From Rhodococcus spelaei (lineage in GTDB: Bacteria > Actinomycetota > Actinomycetes > Mycobacteriales > Mycobacteriaceae), in assembly GCF_006704125.1 (NCBI RefSeq), contig NZ_VIGH01000004.1, positions 124,001-188,000 on the forward strand: DNA of 64,000 nucleotides. The letters run 5' to 3'. Of the stretch, positions 61,757 to 64,000 are shown in pieces. Both the position numbers and the translations under genes were made by a program. The first letter of the stretch is position 1; each line of letters begins with the position of its first letter. The notes beneath the pieces are model-generated. The model saw only the letters and a program-made list of their open reading frames with translations. It was not told where the DNA came from and did no database searches.

Positions 61757-62692
61757 ATGAGCCAGATCTACGAGAACGTCACCGAACTGGTCGGACGGAC
61801 GCCGCTGGTGCGGTTGAACCGGGTCACCGACGGGGCGCAGGCCCAGGTTATCGCCAAGCTCGAGTTCTACAACCCCGCCAACAGCGTCAAGGACCGGATC
61901 GGTGTCGCGATCATCGACGCCGCCGAGCAGTCCGGTGAGCTCAAGCCCGGCGGCACCATCGTCGAGGGCACGTCGGGCAACACCGGCATCGCGCTGGCGA
62001 TGGTCGCGGCCGCGCGTGGCTACAAGGTGATCCTGACGATGCCGGAGACGATGTCGACCGAACGCCGGGTGATGCTGCGCGCGTACGGCGCCGAGATCGT
62101 GCTCACTCCCGGCGCCGAGGGCATGGCCGGTGCCGTGAAGAAGGCCGAGGAGATCGTCGCGCAGACCGAGAACGCCGTCCTGGCACGGCAGTTCGCGAAC
62201 CCGGCGAACCCGGCGATCCACCAGCGCACCACCGGCGAGGAAGTCTGGGCCGACACCGACGGCGCGGTCGACATCTTCGTCGCGGGCATCGGTACCGGCG
62301 GCACCCTGACCGGCGTCGGCCGCACCCTCAAGGAGCGCAAGCCCGGTGTCCAGATCGTCGGTGTCGAGCCCGCGGACTCGCCGATCCTCACCGGGGGCCA
62401 GCCCGGCCCCCACAAGATCCAGGGCCTCGGCGCGAACTTCATCCCCGAGATCCTCGACCGCGACATCTACGACGAGATCATCGACGTCGAGCTCGACGAC
62501 GCGATCCGCGTCGCCCGCGACCTCGGCACCGACGAGGGCATCCTCGGCGGCATCTCGGCGGGCGCGAACGTCTGGGGCGCCCTGCAGCTGGCGAAGCGTC
62601 CGGAGAACGCCGGGAAGTTGATCGTCGTGGTGGTGCCCGACTTCGGCGAGCGCTACATCTCCACCCCGCTGTTCGAACACATCCGGGACTGA
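61757..62692 (+). CDS. cysK: Cysteine synthase A (O-acetylserine sulfhydrylase)
   Basis: 311 residues, PLP enzyme. The PLP lysine is Lys45 in [16 protein letters not shown] at 71-77 binds phosphate; [16 protein letters not shown] is present. It makes cysteine from O-acetylserine and sulfide. GGAGAGGATC precedes the ATG. The cysE gene follows five bases after the stop, so the two synthesis steps are in one operon. Confidence 0.96.
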   Translation: MSQIYENVTELVGRTPLVRLNRVTDGAQAQVIAKLEFYNPANSVKDRIGVAIIDAAEQSGELKPGGTIVEGTSGNTGIALAMVAAARGYKVILTMPETMSTERRVMLRAYGAEIVLTPGAEGMAGAVKKAEEIVAQTENAVLARQFANPANPAIHQRTTGEEVWADTDGAVDIFVAGIGTGGTLTGVGRTLKERKPGVQIVGVEPADSPILTGGQPGPHKIQGLGANFIPEILDRDIYDEIIDVELDDAIRVARDLGTDEGILGGISAGANVWGALQLAKRPENAGKLIVVVVPDFGERYISTPLFEHIRD

Positions 62693-62697
62693 GAGTC

Positions 62698-63282
62698 ATG
62701 GGAGTGCTGCGCACGGTTCGGGAGGACCTGCAGGCCGCACGCGGCCACGACCCGGCCGCGCGCAGCAACGTCGAGAACGCCGTCGTCTACTCGGGACTGC
62801 ACGCCATCTGGTCGCACCGGGTCGCGCATCGCATGTGGGCTGTGCCCGCGCTGCGCGGTCCGGCGCGCGTGCTCGCGCAGTTCACCCGGTTCCTCACCGG
62901 CATCGAGATCCATCCCGGCGCGACCATCGGCCGGCGGTTCTTCATCGACCACGGCATGGGCGTGGTGATCGGGGAGACCGCGGAGATCGGCGACGACGTG
63001 ATGCTCTATCACGGCGTCACGCTCGGCGGCAGGTCGCTGGCTAAGACGAAGCGGCACCCGACGGTCGGTAACCGGGTGACGATCGGAGCGGGCGCGAAGG
63101 TATTGGGGCCCATCGTGATCGGCGACGACAGCGCGATCGGAGCGAACGCCGTCGTGACCCGTGACGTCCCGGCGGATTCGATCGCGACCGGTATTCCCGC
63201 GACCATTCGGCACCGCAGTGGCAAGCAGCACGAGGAGTTGGTGGACCCGACCACCTACATCGACCCGGCGATGTACATCTGA
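62698..63282 (+). CDS. cysE: Serine O-acetyltransferase
   Basis: 194 residues, the short bacterial EpsC-type SAT. It has a left-handed hexapeptide-repeat helix ([41 protein letters not shown]) containing the catalytic DHG and HGVTLGG. It makes O-acetylserine for CysK. The C-terminus ends in Ile, as required in CysE for inserting into CysK and forming the cysteine synthase complex. Confidence 0.95.
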   Translation: MGVLRTVREDLQAARGHDPAARSNVENAVVYSGLHAIWSHRVAHRMWAVPALRGPARVLAQFTRFLTGIEIHPGATIGRRFFIDHGMGVVIGETAEIGDDVMLYHGVTLGGRSLAKTKRHPTVGNRVTIGAGAKVLGPIVIGDDSAIGANAVVTRDVPADSIATGIPATIRHRSGKQHEELVDPTTYIDPAMYI

Positions 63283-63299
63283 GCTGATCCACGACAACG

Positions 63300-64000
63300 C
63301 TAGAGGTGCAGGCTCGCCTCGTCCCGCGTGGACAGGGTGAGCACGGCCTTGACGATGTGTGGGTGGCGCTCGAGCCGCGCCTCGAGGTCCCGCAGGATCT
63401 CCGCGACGGTGTGTTCGGCGAAGTCGCCGACCAGGTCGACTCCGGCGACGAGGTAGACCTGGCGCGGTCCGAGGTACTCCATCCGCAGCAGCGTCACCCG
63501 GTCCACCTCGGCCAACGCCAGCAGCGCCTCGAGTCCGCCGTGATGCAGCTGCCCGGACGCCTCCTCGCCGACCAGGAACCGGCGGTTGCGGTCGATGAGC
63601 ACCACCGCGATCACGGCGAGCAGCACGCCGACCGCGATGGACCCGATCGCATCCGGGATGGGGGATCCGGTCAACTGGTGCAGCAGGATCCCGACGAACG
63701 CGATGACGAGACCGATCAGGGCGGCGGCGTCCTCGGCGAACACCGCCCGCACGGTCGGGTCCGAAGTCTTCAGGGCGTGCTCGAGCAGGTCCCGGTCGGC
63801 GTCGTCGGCCTCGTCGCGGATCTGCCTGAACGCCTGCCGGAACGAGATTCCCTCGAGCACGAACGCGATCGCCAGCACCGCGTAGGCCACGCCGAAGTCG
63901 GTGGCCGGCTCGGAGTGGAAGAGCTCCTGGATGCCGTGCGTGATCGAGACCCCGGCGCCGAGGGCGAACAGTCCGAGGGCGGCGAACATCGACCAGATGT
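63300..64000 (-). CDS. Cation diffusion facilitator family transporter, partial
   Basis: At least 233 residues; the 5' end lies beyond the window and the frame stays open through 64000 (IWSMFAALGLF). Membrane segments and the acidic TM (VFAEDAAALIGLVIAF; Asp positions for metal) are followed by a cytosolic ferredoxin-like domain (GPRQVYLVAGVDLV...). It exports zinc, iron or another divalent metal by proton exchange. It is convergent with cysE. Confidence 0.85.
   Translation of the reverse strand, partial: IWSMFAALGLFALGAGVSITHGIQELFHSEPATDFGVAYAVLAIAFVLEGISFRQAFRQIRDEADDADRDLLEHALKTSDPTVRAVFAEDAAALIGLVIAFVGILLHQLTGSPIPDAIGSIAVGVLLAVIAVVLIDRNRRFLVGEEASGQLHHGGLEALLALAEVDRVTLLRMEYLGPRQVYLVAGVDLVGDFAEHTVAEILRDLEARLERHPHIVKAVLTLSTRDEASLHL

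Noticed and set aside
1-64000. tRNA, rRNA, CRISPR arrays, integrase or prophage genes
   Set aside because: None recognised by reading both strands; the only spaced repeats found are the two palindrome families and the short tandem repeats listed.

Overview
The window is chromosomal DNA from a high-GC, mycolic-acid-bearing actinomycete, most likely Rhodococcus, Prescottella or Nocardia. The evidence is uniformly high GC with GTG starts, an MmpL3-type transporter in the mycobacterial order (AI-2E/PerM-like gene, mmpL3, NYN-domain gene, trmB, two P-loop genes, GTP-dependent pckG), a long actinobacterial leuA and LytR-CpsA-Psr and PBP lipoprotein genes. No rRNA, tRNA, prophage, CRISPR array or intact transposase was seen. 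The only mobile-looking DNA is a 162-bp MITE-like element and two families of short palindromes.

Layout. 0.1-9.7 kb: oxidoreductase and TetR pair, DedA, LCP protein, CtaG-like assembly factor, Pip-like membrane protein, SIMPL lipoprotein, DUF5996, monoacylglycerol-lipase-like hydrolase. 9.8-16.9 kb: Tat-exported phospholipase C, epoxide hydrolase, ribH, an acyltransferase, a rhodanese behind a CsoR-like operator, a small secreted protein, DUF5313 with an OhrR-like MarR, and a TIGR03086 protein. 16.9-23.4 kb: a TetR-controlled beta-oxidation operon (thiolase, SRPBCC, two-hotdog MaoC, SDR, fused double acyl-CoA dehydrogenase), which looks like a split peroxisomal-type multifunctional enzyme for bulky or branched acyl-CoAs. 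23.4-35.9 kb: PaaK-like ligase, an unknown/DUF6308/PP2C trio, a coiled-coil membrane protein, a 36-residue peptide, M50-like protease, amidase, ABC-F protein, a double Lrp regulator and M20 amidohydrolase.

35.9-46.6 kb: PBP lipoprotein with TauE/SafE exporter, POT transporter, DUF3054, KstD-like flavoprotein, YceI, then leuA with a complete leader-peptide attenuator and a divergent FadR-type regulator. 46.6-57.4 kb: class III cyclase and the mmpL3 neighbourhood, including a P-loop GTPase-like gene overlapping a partner with a degenerate P-loop. 57.4-64 kb: MITE, two 88%-identical secreted proteins with duplicated promoters and 5' UTR hairpins, pckG, cysK-cysE, and a partial cation-efflux gene running off the end.

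Recurring regulatory themes are (i) leaderless starts, where a TANNNT box lies 6-7 nt before ATG or GTG, and (ii) conserved long palindromes at gene 3' ends, one of which sits in frame inside the MaoC gene. All family assignments are from reading the sequence; no database search was run.
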